The notes below the pieces were generated by a model. That model saw nothing but the letters and a program-made list of their open reading frames with translations. It searched no databases and had not been told where the DNA came from. The position numbers and the translations under genes are program-made. Of a stretch of DNA of 64,000 nucleotides, positions 34,345 to 45,061 are shown piece by piece. Numbering within the stretch: position 1 is the stretch's first letter; each line of letters opens with the position of its first letter. The DNA comes from Chrysemys picta bellii (taxonomy: Eukaryota > Chordata > Testudines > Emydidae): positions 123,852,943-123,916,942 of the forward strand of contig NC_088791.1 of the NCBI RefSeq assembly GCF_011386835.1, read 5' to 3'.

Positions 34345-35786
34345 AAGCATTTGGAGAAAACTATGTAGAGTCCTTGCTAGACAGAGTGGTCCTATCCAAC
34401 CTAACCTGTGATTTTCATTGAAGCCTGGCAATCTTACAGACCATTTCTGACACAGTGAGATGTACTCTTGATCAGGACTCTACAGCTAGGTAAAGCTGTT
34501 TAAAAAAAAAAAAATCAGGAAAATTTGGTGAAATATTAGGTTTCATGCTCTTTTAAACCTCCTGAAGCTGCTAGGAATAGGGTGGAGGAAAGAGGGGCTA
34601 AAATTTGCACTGAAGCAAGTGAAACCCATGTGCTTTTACACTGCAGCATTTGACCTTGTTTGGACCAAAGAATGGGAGAGAAGCAGTTGGAAATAGTATA
34701 GATTTTAATTAAAATACTGTCTGCACATCTGCAGAGTACACACCAGGGCAACTCACCTAAAAGGGCCCAGAAATATCAAGAAATAGGGCATGGCAATTAC
34801 TAATCATGCTCATGAACTGTTTCTGAAGCTATATAGGAAAATTTTGGTGTGTGCAATCCACTTGACAGGTCAAACACCCAGTCATTCTCCAAGAGTTAAG
34901 CCAGAGTACAAGGGGGGAACATTATAAATATAGGAGATAAAGACAGCCCTGTGGACTCAATGGCTGATCCACAAAGGACCAAGAGATGTAACTGCTGAGA
35001 GGGCTTGATCACAATCTCTGTACCAGTTTGGATACAGGCGAGTGTGTTATTCCAACTTTCCTTAGTAGGGAAGCTTTCCTTTAAGATAAATATTTGGTCC
35101 ATCACAGTGTGGTTTATGGACCTAGAGGGAGAGCTGAGAGAGGTGCATGTGTTTCCCCTAGAGGCTACAGAGCCTATGGAACTTACATTTAGCTATCAGC
35201 TAACTGCTTCAAACTGGGATTTTGTCTTAGTTAAAGAGAGAGAATGGGGCAGCATTTAATGAGACAACAGTTTGGTAACTTTTTGCCTGACTTAGCTGGG
35301 CCTAATGGGGAGGAGATAGTGCCCTGTAGAGTGAAGAGCCTTAGAGAGCCAGGAAATGGGTAGTTTATATGATGATCCCAATAACTATAACACTTTGGAT
35401 AGATGTTCCAGATATCTGTTTCCCCAGGAATTGAGGAGCCAGTCAGCTATTAACCTAAGGGCTATAATGCTGCTATCTATGGAGATCCCCAGATTGCCTG
35501 TTGATAGATTTCTGAAGAGTTTGAAAAGACTGAGATGCTCTCATTCTTCTTAAGCTCTAAAGAGTCCAGATAAAATACATTACACATTATGGTCATCAGA
35601 AAAAGATGAGAAGTCATCCAAGAGAAGATCAGAAGGGAAGGTGTGCTAAACGACAGGAAATGTTATGTTGCAACCTTATATTGAAAATATATATATATTT
35701 ACTAATAGTTTTTATTTAAACATTATTCATAGTGTTCCAAAGTACTATTTACAATGTTTTCTGTGTACATTAAGCTGTTTGTTTTA
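34345..35786. other. AT-rich DNA, no gene seen
   Basis: No repeat termini or recognisable coding. An ORF of 84 codons at 35,005-35,259 (+) has no similarity I can name. Confidence 0.35.
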
Positions 35787-36062
35787 CTAAGTCTATGTCT
35801 ACACTACCACTTACGCCGGTATAACTTCTGTTGCTCAGGGGTTTGGATAAGCCCCCCCCTCAGTGACAGAAGCTACACCAACCTAAGCACCAGTGTGGAC
35901 AGCGCTATGTCAGCAGGAGAGCTTTTCCTGCCAACACGGCTGCTGCCGCTCATTGGGGATGGATTAATTAAATTGATGGAAGAGCTCCCCCATCGGTTTA
36001 GAGCAGCTACACTAGAAATCTTGCAGTGGCACAGCTGCATCAGTGCAGGAAGAAGAGGAGTG
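35787..36062. mobile_element. MITE, TCTACACT family, diverged
   Basis: CTAAGTCTATGTCTACACTACC opens it and the interior shows TTGCTCAGGGGTTTGGAT and CCCCTCAGTGACAGAAG, as in the other copies. The right terminus is poorly preserved, so the end is approximate. Confidence 0.6.
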
Positions 36063-36164
36063 TAACAGTTCTACATAATATTGCCTTGGCATCCCCCTAT
36101 CCTATTACAAATTCATAAACTCATATGTAAATTTTAAATAAGTAGGTGGGAGAGAGTAGCGGTG

Positions 36165-36440
36165 CTTCATAGTCTAGTGGATTAAACCCAGGACTGGGAG
36201 CTAGAATATTCCACCTCTGGCACTCACAAATAGTAAAGTGTTGTGTAGTTGCTGACTTTAGTTAAGCTTCACAACATCCCTGAGATTTAAAAAAACAAAA
36301 CAACTCCTATTTTTACAGCTAATGAAACAGAATCAGAGAGGTTACACATCAGCAAGGACACAGCAAATTAATATCAGAACGAGGGACTATAACTCCGTTC
36401 CAACTCCCAATCCATGCTTAATCCTGCAATTCAGCAACTA
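36165..36440 (+). mobile_element. MIR-like tRNA-derived SINE
   Basis: A tRNA-like head (AGTCTAGTGGATTAAACCCAGGACTGGGAG) is followed by the CORE/L2-like tail: CTATTTTTACAGCTAATGAAAC, AGAGAGGTTACACATCAGCAAGG, and AACTCCCAATCCATG. This order matches MIR. The copy is old and diverged. Confidence 0.65.
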
Positions 36441-36625
36441 AAAGCGATTTACACCATGTCTGAATTTAATTTTGTTTGAAGATGGAGAAGCACTAGCATA
36501 TAAAATTGCAATCACCTTGAGAGGCCCCTTTTAACTTAAAAAAAAGACAAAAAAGTCAGAAGAGATCAGAAATAAAACCATTTTTCTCCGTACACCTAGC
36601 ATGATAGCAAAGGCTATCAGTAGAG

Positions 36626-37319
36626 CAGTGGTTCCCAAACTTTAACAGCCTTTCACTAACACATCAAGTCTCGTGAACCCCCTCTTAAAAATGAATATTT
36701 CCAGGGATTTTCTCCTTTACCTGAGTATAAATTATAAAAGCAGTCATCTTGGAAATATAAAATTTGTTTTTATGACATGCTTATTACACACTATTTATTA
36801 TTATTTACAGTATTTTATTACATTATGAAAATGGCAACACTCTTCAAAGATCTCACTTTCGTAGCTTGTATCACTTTGAATAAGCCTGTTATAAGACAAG
36901 GCTATGTTTCATCAAGGAGTATCAGATGTGAAACAGCATGAAGGTATTTAAGAAGCCAACTCAGAGTTCCTTCTACACAAGCATTTAGGTCTTGAGCAGT
37001 CCAGGCAAACAGCACACATTACAACAAAGCTTAAACTTGTTTTAAAAATTATTATAAAGAACAATACTAGCTGCCTATTTAATTTTAAAAACAGCAAAAA
37101 ATATTCACCTTCCTTTCCATTTCTTATAAGGAGTCTTGAAGTTTAAATCTCCTCAGTGTGATAGATATGCTTGCTTTGATCTGCTTAGCTCTTGGAAGTC
37201 CAGGGGCTCTGGCCCCATGCTGCCTGGGGTCCCTAGGGACAGCTCTGTCCACCATTAGGGAATTTTTTCCCCCAAGAACCCCCTGTAACCTTTTGCAAAC
37301 CCCAGTTTGGGAAACACTG
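36626..37319. mobile_element. hAT MITE with perfect 8-bp duplication
   Basis: CAGTGGTTCCCAAACT is mirrored by AGTTTGGGAAACACTG. CAGTAGAG flanks both ends (36,618-36,625 and 37,320-37,327). 694 bp, AT-rich, no coding. Confidence 0.9.
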
Positions 37320-37329
37320 CAGTAGAGGA

Positions 37330-39100
37330 AGGATACAGTACTAATACTGTTTATATCTGACCCTGGACCCACCAACCAGTCATTTTTCTAAAGAAAGTCC
37401 CTAAGGAGCACCACTACTGCAACTGTCCCCCACTAAAAGAAGAACACAAACTTGGGAAGGTCATCACAACTGCCAGGAAAGGAACCCAAGAATGGTCCCA
37501 AAGTTTTGGATTGACTTACTGCTTGTCAGTTACAAGAGCAGAGACCACCCAAATCAACAACTAGTGTACTGAAAGTATAAAGAGATATGCATATGTTCAG
37601 GAACTCTAAGTCATTTTTGAATCAATGAGATTGAACTTTGATTGCACATGCTCGTTTTCCCAAATTTCTACCACCAGTCTCTTTTTGCTACAGTAAATAA
37701 GAGTGATTTATTGTTTACAAATTCAAAAATGCTTTATTGCAAGAATTTCTGCTACAACTAGCATGACAAATGCTCCATGAATTAACTATCTTTTCTACCT
37801 TATAAAAAGCACTCTAAAAAGTAGCCCATCAAAACAAGACATTTAAAAAATATCCTGGAAAAACTTATTCACCACTTGCAGAAATTCAGTTAACAGCTAC
37901 ATTATGCAACTGAACTGAAAATACAGTTAAATGGTTCAAGACCTTTGGTGAAATCCAAGTCCTTCAAGGCTAATAAACCAAGAAACGGAATACCTCATCC
38001 ATTATATATTAAAAAAAATGTGAAATAAATGTTGTGCATCCACAGTCACTCATCCACAGTAAGAGTACCTTTAAATGTATGACAAGCATCAAGAGCTTCT
38101 TAAGGGTTTCAGTGCTACCTCAAGACACAGTGAAAGCTTTCACTTTTTTCTCCTGGAAAAGACACATGAAATCCAGTAAGATTACCATTCTAGTACTAGT
38201 AAACTCCCATCCTCTCCTCATTGAAGTATATGAAAGCCATACTAAGTTTAGTGTAATCTTCCTTATATAATGAATGGTATGGTATTGCTAGCAACACTTT
38301 ATGTTGCAAACAAGGATGCCAGAAACTAGTGTCTCTGAAAAAGGTGTATTCAGGCACTAACGATCTCCAGTTTCTGTATATAGTATTTTTATTTTCTTCC
38401 TAGTATAGGTGAAAGAACAACTATGTGATTCCTCAAAGTGTATATACTTTATCCTTTCTTGCATTCATTACTCAAACCTTGTGGTAAAGTAATGATGGTT
38501 CATATCTAAGACAACCCTAATATATATCCAGTTCAATCTCTGGGAAGCTGGAACCTGGCCAGTCTCAGTCACCTAAGATCAAAAGCGACACCTGTGTCTG
38601 CAGCCTGTCACCAGTATGCATGGAGTGTGTATGAGAGTATAATTGCACAAATAAGGGAAGCAAGCAATAAATCAGCCCTCAGTACTGCTTCAATTCAACC
38701 TTTGTTTGTGGTTCTTTCTTGGCCTGATTCCAGGGAACAGGAAACAATGGGGATGCCACCCATACAGGCTGCAGATGCCACCTGAACCCGAGTGAAATGA
38801 GTCTGAATTTGTCCAGGGTCTCGCTCTTAGCTAAAAATCAGCAAGTCTTAATTCAGTCCGAGACCCACTTGGACAGCAAGAGAATATGGGAGTGTAGGCA
38901 TGCACCTGAATGACTTGGTCCTTTCTAAACAAAAAGACATCTCTCTCAATATCTAGCATGTGGCGTTTGCATTTTTATCTGGGTGAAAATAATTTAGTGA
39001 AGAAAACCAGAGCATGAATAGATACTGACTGATAAGAAAGTGACTACCTTGGATAGAAACTTTGGGTGAGTTCTAAAGGAACTTATGAACGAGCATGCAA
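37330..39100. other. No gene recognised
   Basis: AT-rich; 38,580-38,890 has an AATAAA-containing block that could be LTR-derived, but I cannot define ends. Confidence 0.35.
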
Positions 39101-39149
39101 GGCTACCTTGTTACTAGGGTCTGGATCTCCGGCTCTTCTCTAGCTGATG

Positions 39150-39965
39150 TGATGTCTATTTGAAAAGCTGTTTTCATGAAGATAGTAAAGAACCAGGTAG
39201 TAGCCACAGGCTTGCATGGAGAAATCCATCAGTCCAGTCAAAACCAGGTTAAATCCCACTAAAGTAAGTTTTCCCACTGGTCAGGGAACAGAACAGCTTC
39301 TCTCTCCATCTGTCATCCAGCCAGGATTCAGGCAGCCCAATGCAAAGATGTCAGATCTGGGTGAAGGAACTAGCTGCCATTATGATAGACTAGATGAAGC
39401 AGGTCAAGCTAAATGATCAGTCTTGTTAATCAACATTCAGTAGACTGGAAAACAGAAACTGGCCCATGTGAGTCTGGTACATACCAGGCTGACCATGATA
39501 ATGTAGCCGGCATCTTTCATCAGCTTCTTCGGTACCCCAGGTATTGTAAAGACAACATACATCAGACAAGGAGCCTACAAAATGGGAAAGGCCTCTGAGG
39601 GCTCATGCCTTCTCTGGAGCAGAACCTCTGGCATTTGTTGTTGCGACATGTTGCAAACAAATTCACCCCCATCTGCAAAGGACATTGTGGAAGACTGAGC
39701 TCTTAAGATATCAATGGTGATTCTTAGATAACTCAGTGCTGAGTCTGTCTGCTAAGGTATTCTACTTGCCAGGAAGGTGAAGGGCCACCAATGCTCCCTG
39801 ATGACAAATATTCCAATTCCAGAGATGTATGGCTTCCTGGCATAGTGGTGAGGACCTGGCTCCCTTTTGCTTGTTGAAGTAATGATTCTCTGTGATGCTG
39901 TCCATAAACACTTACATTGTCAAATCCTGCACACCAGCAAAATTGCTCTGAATTCCAGTACATTT
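39150..39965 (-). pseudogene. DIRS-type retroelement: RNase H region remnant
   Basis: In shifting minus-strand frames one reads SPLCQEAIHLWNWNICHQ, LADRLSTELSKNHH, VNLFATCRNNKCQRFCSREG, QYLGYR, and a WPRQTW-like block (TRLTWASF). This is the order seen at the RNase H / linker region of DIRS-like tyrosine-recombinase retroelements. Many frameshifts and stops. The flanking LTR-like blocks start at about 40.1 kb. A separate gag-like remnant lies at 44,300-45,060 in the same orientation. Confidence 0.55.
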
Positions 39966-40146
39966 ACATGTAGTGAGGTCTCCTGAGTGGGCCATTTCCC
40001 TTGAATTCAGAAGTGGTTGAGATGCACTCTGACAGATATGGAAATTTTTATGCAATATCCTGGACAACTCTTATTGAATTAAGTTTAAGTATCTTCGGAG
40101 TTCATTATATTAAAAATGTAAATATTTATGTATTATTATGGGATTG

Positions 40147-40879
40147 TACATAATAGCTCTAGAGTGGAGACATGACTAAGGTAAACCCTAAGAAGATTGT
40201 TTCACTAGTCCTTTTGAAGTTCATAATGTGCCAGACAAGAATGAACTTTTAAAGTAAAGTGGGTTTTCCAGGAAATCTCTAGAGGAAGGTATACTCAAAT
40301 GTACCCCCTCAGTTATGCAAAACTCAGCCTTTGGAAGCTTCACCTTGAGAAATGGACCTTTGACTGATAGATCTGCAAAGACCATGAGTAGGTAAAGACC
40401 CAGGCTGTATAAAAGGAGAAGCTAAGCTATGCATAGAGGTTCTGTTTCTGAGCAGAATGAGTTATGAACTTGTAACCACAGAACTCCTGTGTAGGGTTTG
40501 AAGGAGTACTCCCACCGGAGTTGGGGAGATCTCTAATAAGCTTATTAGCATGTGCGTAGGATCTCTTTTTATTGTAATATGTTTTCTCTGTAATGCTTTC
40601 ACTTTAAGAATGAATGTGCTTGCTTAGGAAAAGCTGGGTCAGACCTTATAACTGGGCAATTATGCTGTTTATAGCTTCTGAGGAGACAGTAAAGCAGACC
40701 TGCTTGTGCACTCTGACTTGCTGGGAAATTTACAGCGTAGACAGGGAACTGTGCAGGAAGGAGAGAGATGCAAGTCTCTGCCCAAGAAAGGTGACAGCTG
40801 AGGAGCCAGGAACCTAGAGGGGCATGCCTTGCTGGACCACGGAGGGGGAATACAGCTGTAGTTACCCTAAACTGTGACA
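40147..40879 (+). repeat. Possible LTR, plus orientation
   Basis: TATAAAAGGAGAAGC (40,409) and TTGTAATATGTTTTCTCTGTAATGC lie upstream of a block ending AAACTGTGACA. This layout resembles a retroviral-type LTR known to me from turtle repeats, but neither end nor a target duplication is certain. Confidence 0.35.
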
Positions 40880-41995
40880 CTCCACAGCCTTTGGTGGAGG
40901 CATCTGTAACTAGAATCTCTACTGGTAGCAATACTCGAAAAGACATTCCACTGCACACCTATGTTGAATCCTTCCTCCATTTGATGAGGACACTGACACA
41001 CTTTCCAGGGGTACCCAGGGTTGTTAGGCACCTCACTACCATCTGCCCTTCACATGAGGAAGCCTGCCATGGATCAATTTCCCTATACCACCAACCTCCA
41101 GCAACACAAACACCAACATCCATGCCTCTTCTGGCCCTGCTCTCTCTTTACAAGTTAACACTAGTCACGCTCCACTGAGTCCTTCAAGTATCCCCTGGAG
41201 TGCCCATCCCCAATGCACTGGACACTCAGAATTCCCAGATCATCTACTCCCAAAGGAATAGTATGCACAAGTTTACCAGTTACACTTCAGGATCACCACT
41301 CTGCTCAACACAGAGCACTTAGATATATTTATAGTAAGCAGTAGAAGTTTATTTAACAAAGAACAGATTTGAGAAGAAGTAGAATTAATAGAAACAAATG
41401 GTTACTTAAAAAAATAGAACATTTTCTAGAGCCTAAACTTAAAAAGAAATTTCCATCTCATAAAAGATTAGCTGGCCCAAAGTTTCTCTCCCAACATCGA
41501 ACAGCCAGACTGGCTGTGACCCTCCATCCATAAGACAAGCCAGCCGGCAGCTTGTGCCCTTAGTGAAGGATAACAGGGTGTACTTCTCCACCCCAATGAT
41601 CTACTGTCTTCACTTTTAAACAGGGTAACCCTCTGCTACTTGCTTCTTCCTGTCTAGAATCTCCTCTCAAGATTTTGCAATAATTTGATTAGCATTTTGC
41701 TCAGACTGTAAGTAAATGTTCATTGTGAAGAGTACAATATTCAATCTAGATCTACCGAGACAGGTAGATAAGCATCTTCTGCCTGAAAGAAACCCACTTT
41801 TCACCTTCTGGCAATCAGCCCCAACTCACAGACCTTAAAAACATCATTTTCAGTATACATGTATAACTCCTTACATATTATCCCTACGTACATTTTGCAA
41901 TTATTATGATGTGTGACAAACTTTCAGCAGATGTTACAAGACACCTTTAGAGAACTATTATACTATACTATAGATACTAGACCCTGTCACCCACA
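40880..41995 (-). repeat. ERV-like LTR, minus orientation
   Basis: On the minus strand the block starts near GGTGACAGGGTCTAGTATC, has a polyadenylation signal AAATAAAC opposite 41,347-41,354, and ends near GGAGTGTCACAG. Length of about 1.1 kb suits an LTR. No internal coding region follows, so this is probably a solo LTR. Confidence 0.45.
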
Positions 41996-41999
41996 AACC

Positions 42000-44256
42000 C
42001 CTCCGCCAATGGATACCATAAGGTCCCTGTCAGAGACAGGACTTTGAGGGATAGTAACCAACGGATCCATGCTATGCTTGTTGGGCAGATACACTTCTCA
42101 ACCACCCTTGCAAAGTTCAAAGATGCAGTCTGGCATACTGTGTGACAGAAGTGCATACTGCCATATGACCTGTGAATCTCAGAAGACTTCACTGGAGCGC
42201 TGGGGTGAACATTATGAGGTTCACCACAGTCTGAAACCTCTGTGGAAGTAAATTCTCCAATCTGGGGTGCCCTTTACACTGCTTTGCTGTGACAACAACC
42301 ACTCCTTGCCAGTTCACACAGCCTCTAGCATGCATTCCCAGCTGAATTACATGAATGCTTTGACCAGCCATTCATGAATTATATATAGGGCAACACCAAC
42401 AAACTCCCAGTCCCAGACCTTCCCAAATGTGCATCTTGTACTGCCCAGCTCTCTGCTTAGGGTGACCAGATCACCCAAGTCAAATATCGGGACGGGGGGG
42501 GGGAGGGGGGAAGGCGCATGATGCGGTGGGGCGGGGCCAAAACAAAAAACCACCCTTCCTCCACAAGCGTTGGAGGAAGGCCCGGGAGACGCAGGGGAAG
42601 CGCGGGGCCAGGGTGAGTGAGAGTCCGGCCTGGCCCCAAGCAGGCAGGACTCAGTCGGGCGGTAGGGAGAGTAGGGGGGCTTCCCGCGGGGCCAGGCGGT
42701 GGCTGTTCTTCCCCCCGCCCGGGCAGTGGGACTCGGGAGCAGCCGCTGCTGCAGCTCCCACTGCCGCGGGGGGAGGAAGCGGCCGATGGCCAAGCTCGGC
42801 AGCTGCGGCGCCCGGGCCCGAACCCTCCAAGCCCAGGCCTGCTGCGGGGACCCAGCAGCGCGCACGCTGCGGCCAGCCCCTGGCCAGTTGGGTCTGGGCT
42901 GCTGCCCAGCTGGTGCTATCCCAGGGCGGCCCCGGAGTAGGCCCCAGCTCCCCCCGTCCCGCTCGGGTCCCGCAGGGGAACAGGCTCGGGGGGTCCAGGC
43001 CCTTGCGCCAGAGCCGCAGCCGCCGAGCTTGGCCATCGGCTGCTTCCTCCCCCCACGGCAGTGGGAGCTGCAGCAGCAGCTGCTCCCGAGTCCCGCTGCT
43101 CGGGGGGAGAACAGCTGCCGCCTGGCCCTGCGGGCCGCCCCCCTACTCTCCCTACCGCCCGACTGAGTCCTGCCTGCTTGGGGCCAGGCCGGACTCTCAC
43201 TCACCCTGGCCCCGCACTCCCCCTACATCTCCCGGGCCTCCCTCCAGTGCTTGTGGAGGGAGGAGGAATGGTGAGCCTGGGGAAGAGGCGGGGATTCGGG
43301 GAGGGAGCCAATGGGGGGAGGAGAGGGTGGAGTTGGGGCAGGAGGGGGGGGGCGCGAGCACTTCCAGGCTCCAGAGCATCTCTTTGTTTGTCCAGTATCC
43401 CGACTCCACATCGGTCGGGACGCGGGACAAACAAGGCAATATCGGGACAGTCCCGATAAAATCGGGACGTCTGGTCACCCTCTCTCTGCTGGACAAAGCA
43501 AACTCATATAAAGTCTGTCACTTCATCAATGGAAAAAGATATGCACATACCTTGTTGTCACAAGTGGCAGTTCTTAAACACTTCAATCCAAATACAATGG
43601 CTTAGATAAAACAACAAAACAAATTTATTAACTACAGAAAGATAAAATGATTACAAGTAATGAGGCATAAAAGTCAGAATTGTTAACAAAGAAAATAAGA
43701 TAAAATGCAAACTAACACCTAATTTAGCAAGCTAAATGGATTCAAAGCAAAGTTTTCTCACCAGGCCAGGACCCCTCCCCCTGTTCAGTGTCTCTTAAGG
43801 TACAGTATGGAGGAGAGAGGTAATTTGTGTTGTGTGTGTTCTCTATTCTTACACCATTCTCCCCTCTTTGAGGATTATCTCCAGCACAGTGGGGGGGGGG
43901 AGGGAGAAATGGAGGGGCACACGAACACCACCTCCAGTGTAGTTCTTGCTTACACTCTTCTTCCTGCAAAACAATGGCCATTTAATTAGGTAATGATCCA
44001 CTTGACTTTGTTGACACCTGGCTTGGGAGTTGGTTTGTCTTTTGTTTCTGAGGAAGTAGTTTGTGCCTGCTCTTCTGAACTTGGAGCATGTTACAGCAAT
44101 GTTATAAATTTGCATACAGTGTTTATACATATATTTTATCAGGACAATAATTTTCAGTAAATCATGAGTTTTCAGATGATACTTCATAAGGCATACTTGG
44201 TATAAAATTTATAATAGTCTTGTAAAACTATGAATATAGTGGTATAGTCTGTCACA
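42000..44256 (-). repeat. ERV-like LTR, minus orientation, split by a foldback MITE
   Basis: On the minus strand it starts TTGTGACAGACTATACC at about 44,256 and carries a TTAATAAATTTG signal opposite 43,622. It continues through ATATGAGTTTGCTTTGTCC and resumes after the insertion at AGAGAGCTGGGCAGTAC. Its start resembles the block at 41,995, suggesting related LTRs. The lower end is unclear. Confidence 0.45.
42458..43480. mobile_element. Foldback MITE, TAGGGTGACCAGAT family
   Basis: Ends TAGGGTGACCAGATCACCC and CGTCTGGTCACCC are inverted repeats, and CTCTCTGCT lies on both sides, an 8-9 bp target duplication. Inside, 42,600-42,830 is repeated in inverse at about 43,015-43,215 (GTGAGTGAGAGTCCGGCCTG pairs with CAGGCCGGACTCTCACTCAC). 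The same peptide therefore appears on both strands. The 359- and 285-residue ORFs are artefacts of this palindrome and of GC content. Confidence 0.8.
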
Positions 44257-44299
44257 AGGGTAAAGCAAAAATATCCTCCAGTAAGGTAAAGGTTTCAGT

Positions 44300-45060
44300 C
44301 CTTCCCTGAGTTCAAGGAGTCTTGGAGGTCAGGACTAGTGTATCTGGTGTGTCCAATGATCTAGCATTCATAGGTTCCCAAAGTGCTGGAACCACAGACC
44401 AGAAGTCCAACATGGAGCTCCCAGTTGGAACTGGAGGGTGCCTATCTGATCCTTCTTCCTTCGTGCCTTCCCTTCCCGGACAAAAGATTTGTATGGACCT
44501 AGACCTTTAGGGCCCACATACAAGGACTCAGCCAACTTGGACCAAGATGGGGTGGAATCCTCTCTCAGAGGCAGTTCTGAATGGTGATTTTTCCTTATAC
44601 TTATGTTCATAGTCCATACTCTTCTGAGAGGGTTTCTGAGGTTTGATGGTTTTTGTCTCTGCTCCAGAGCTCGTGCTCGAAGAGAAACACTGCTCAGTAT
44701 TTGAGGTTGCTGCACGAAGACAGTCTCCTCAGCCTGGATCTGACTGGAGTCTCATGGCCTTATCTCCACGGGGTGTTTCTGTACATGGAGCTCTTAATCC
44801 CTCATGAGTTCAGGGAGGGAAGGAACGGCATACGCTGAAACTGGCAGCAACGTGAGCCTCCCCAAGACAGTATTGGTGTTCATCGCTCATAGAGCAGGAT
44901 ATACCATTCTTAAACTCCAGGAATCTGGGTATAGCCCTTCTTTGTGGAGAGAATCTTCCCAAGGCAGAACGGGACTAGACAATTCTATACAAAAAACACT
45001 AAGTCTAATCTTACTAAAAACTATGTATATTTACAGTTTCTGTAATAGAGGAGGATTGTA
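44300..45060 (-). pseudogene. Possible DIRS gag-like remnant
   Basis: Minus-strand frames read CLGEAHVAASFSVC, RALEQRQKPSNLR and LAESLYVGPKGLGPYKSF. The first resembles the cysteine motif of DIRS gag proteins. Orientation matches the RNase H remnant at 39,150-39,965, about 4 kb downstream. The match is weak and needs a profile search. Confidence 0.3.
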
Positions 45061-45061
45061 A

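Noticed and set aside
37100..37140. Minus-strand AAG-GTGAAT donor
   Set aside because: It lies inside the hAT MITE at 36,626-37,319.
42526..43605. 359-residue ORF and its 285-residue opposite-strand partner
   Set aside because: Both fall in a GC-rich foldback MITE; the same peptide appears on both strands because the DNA is palindromic.
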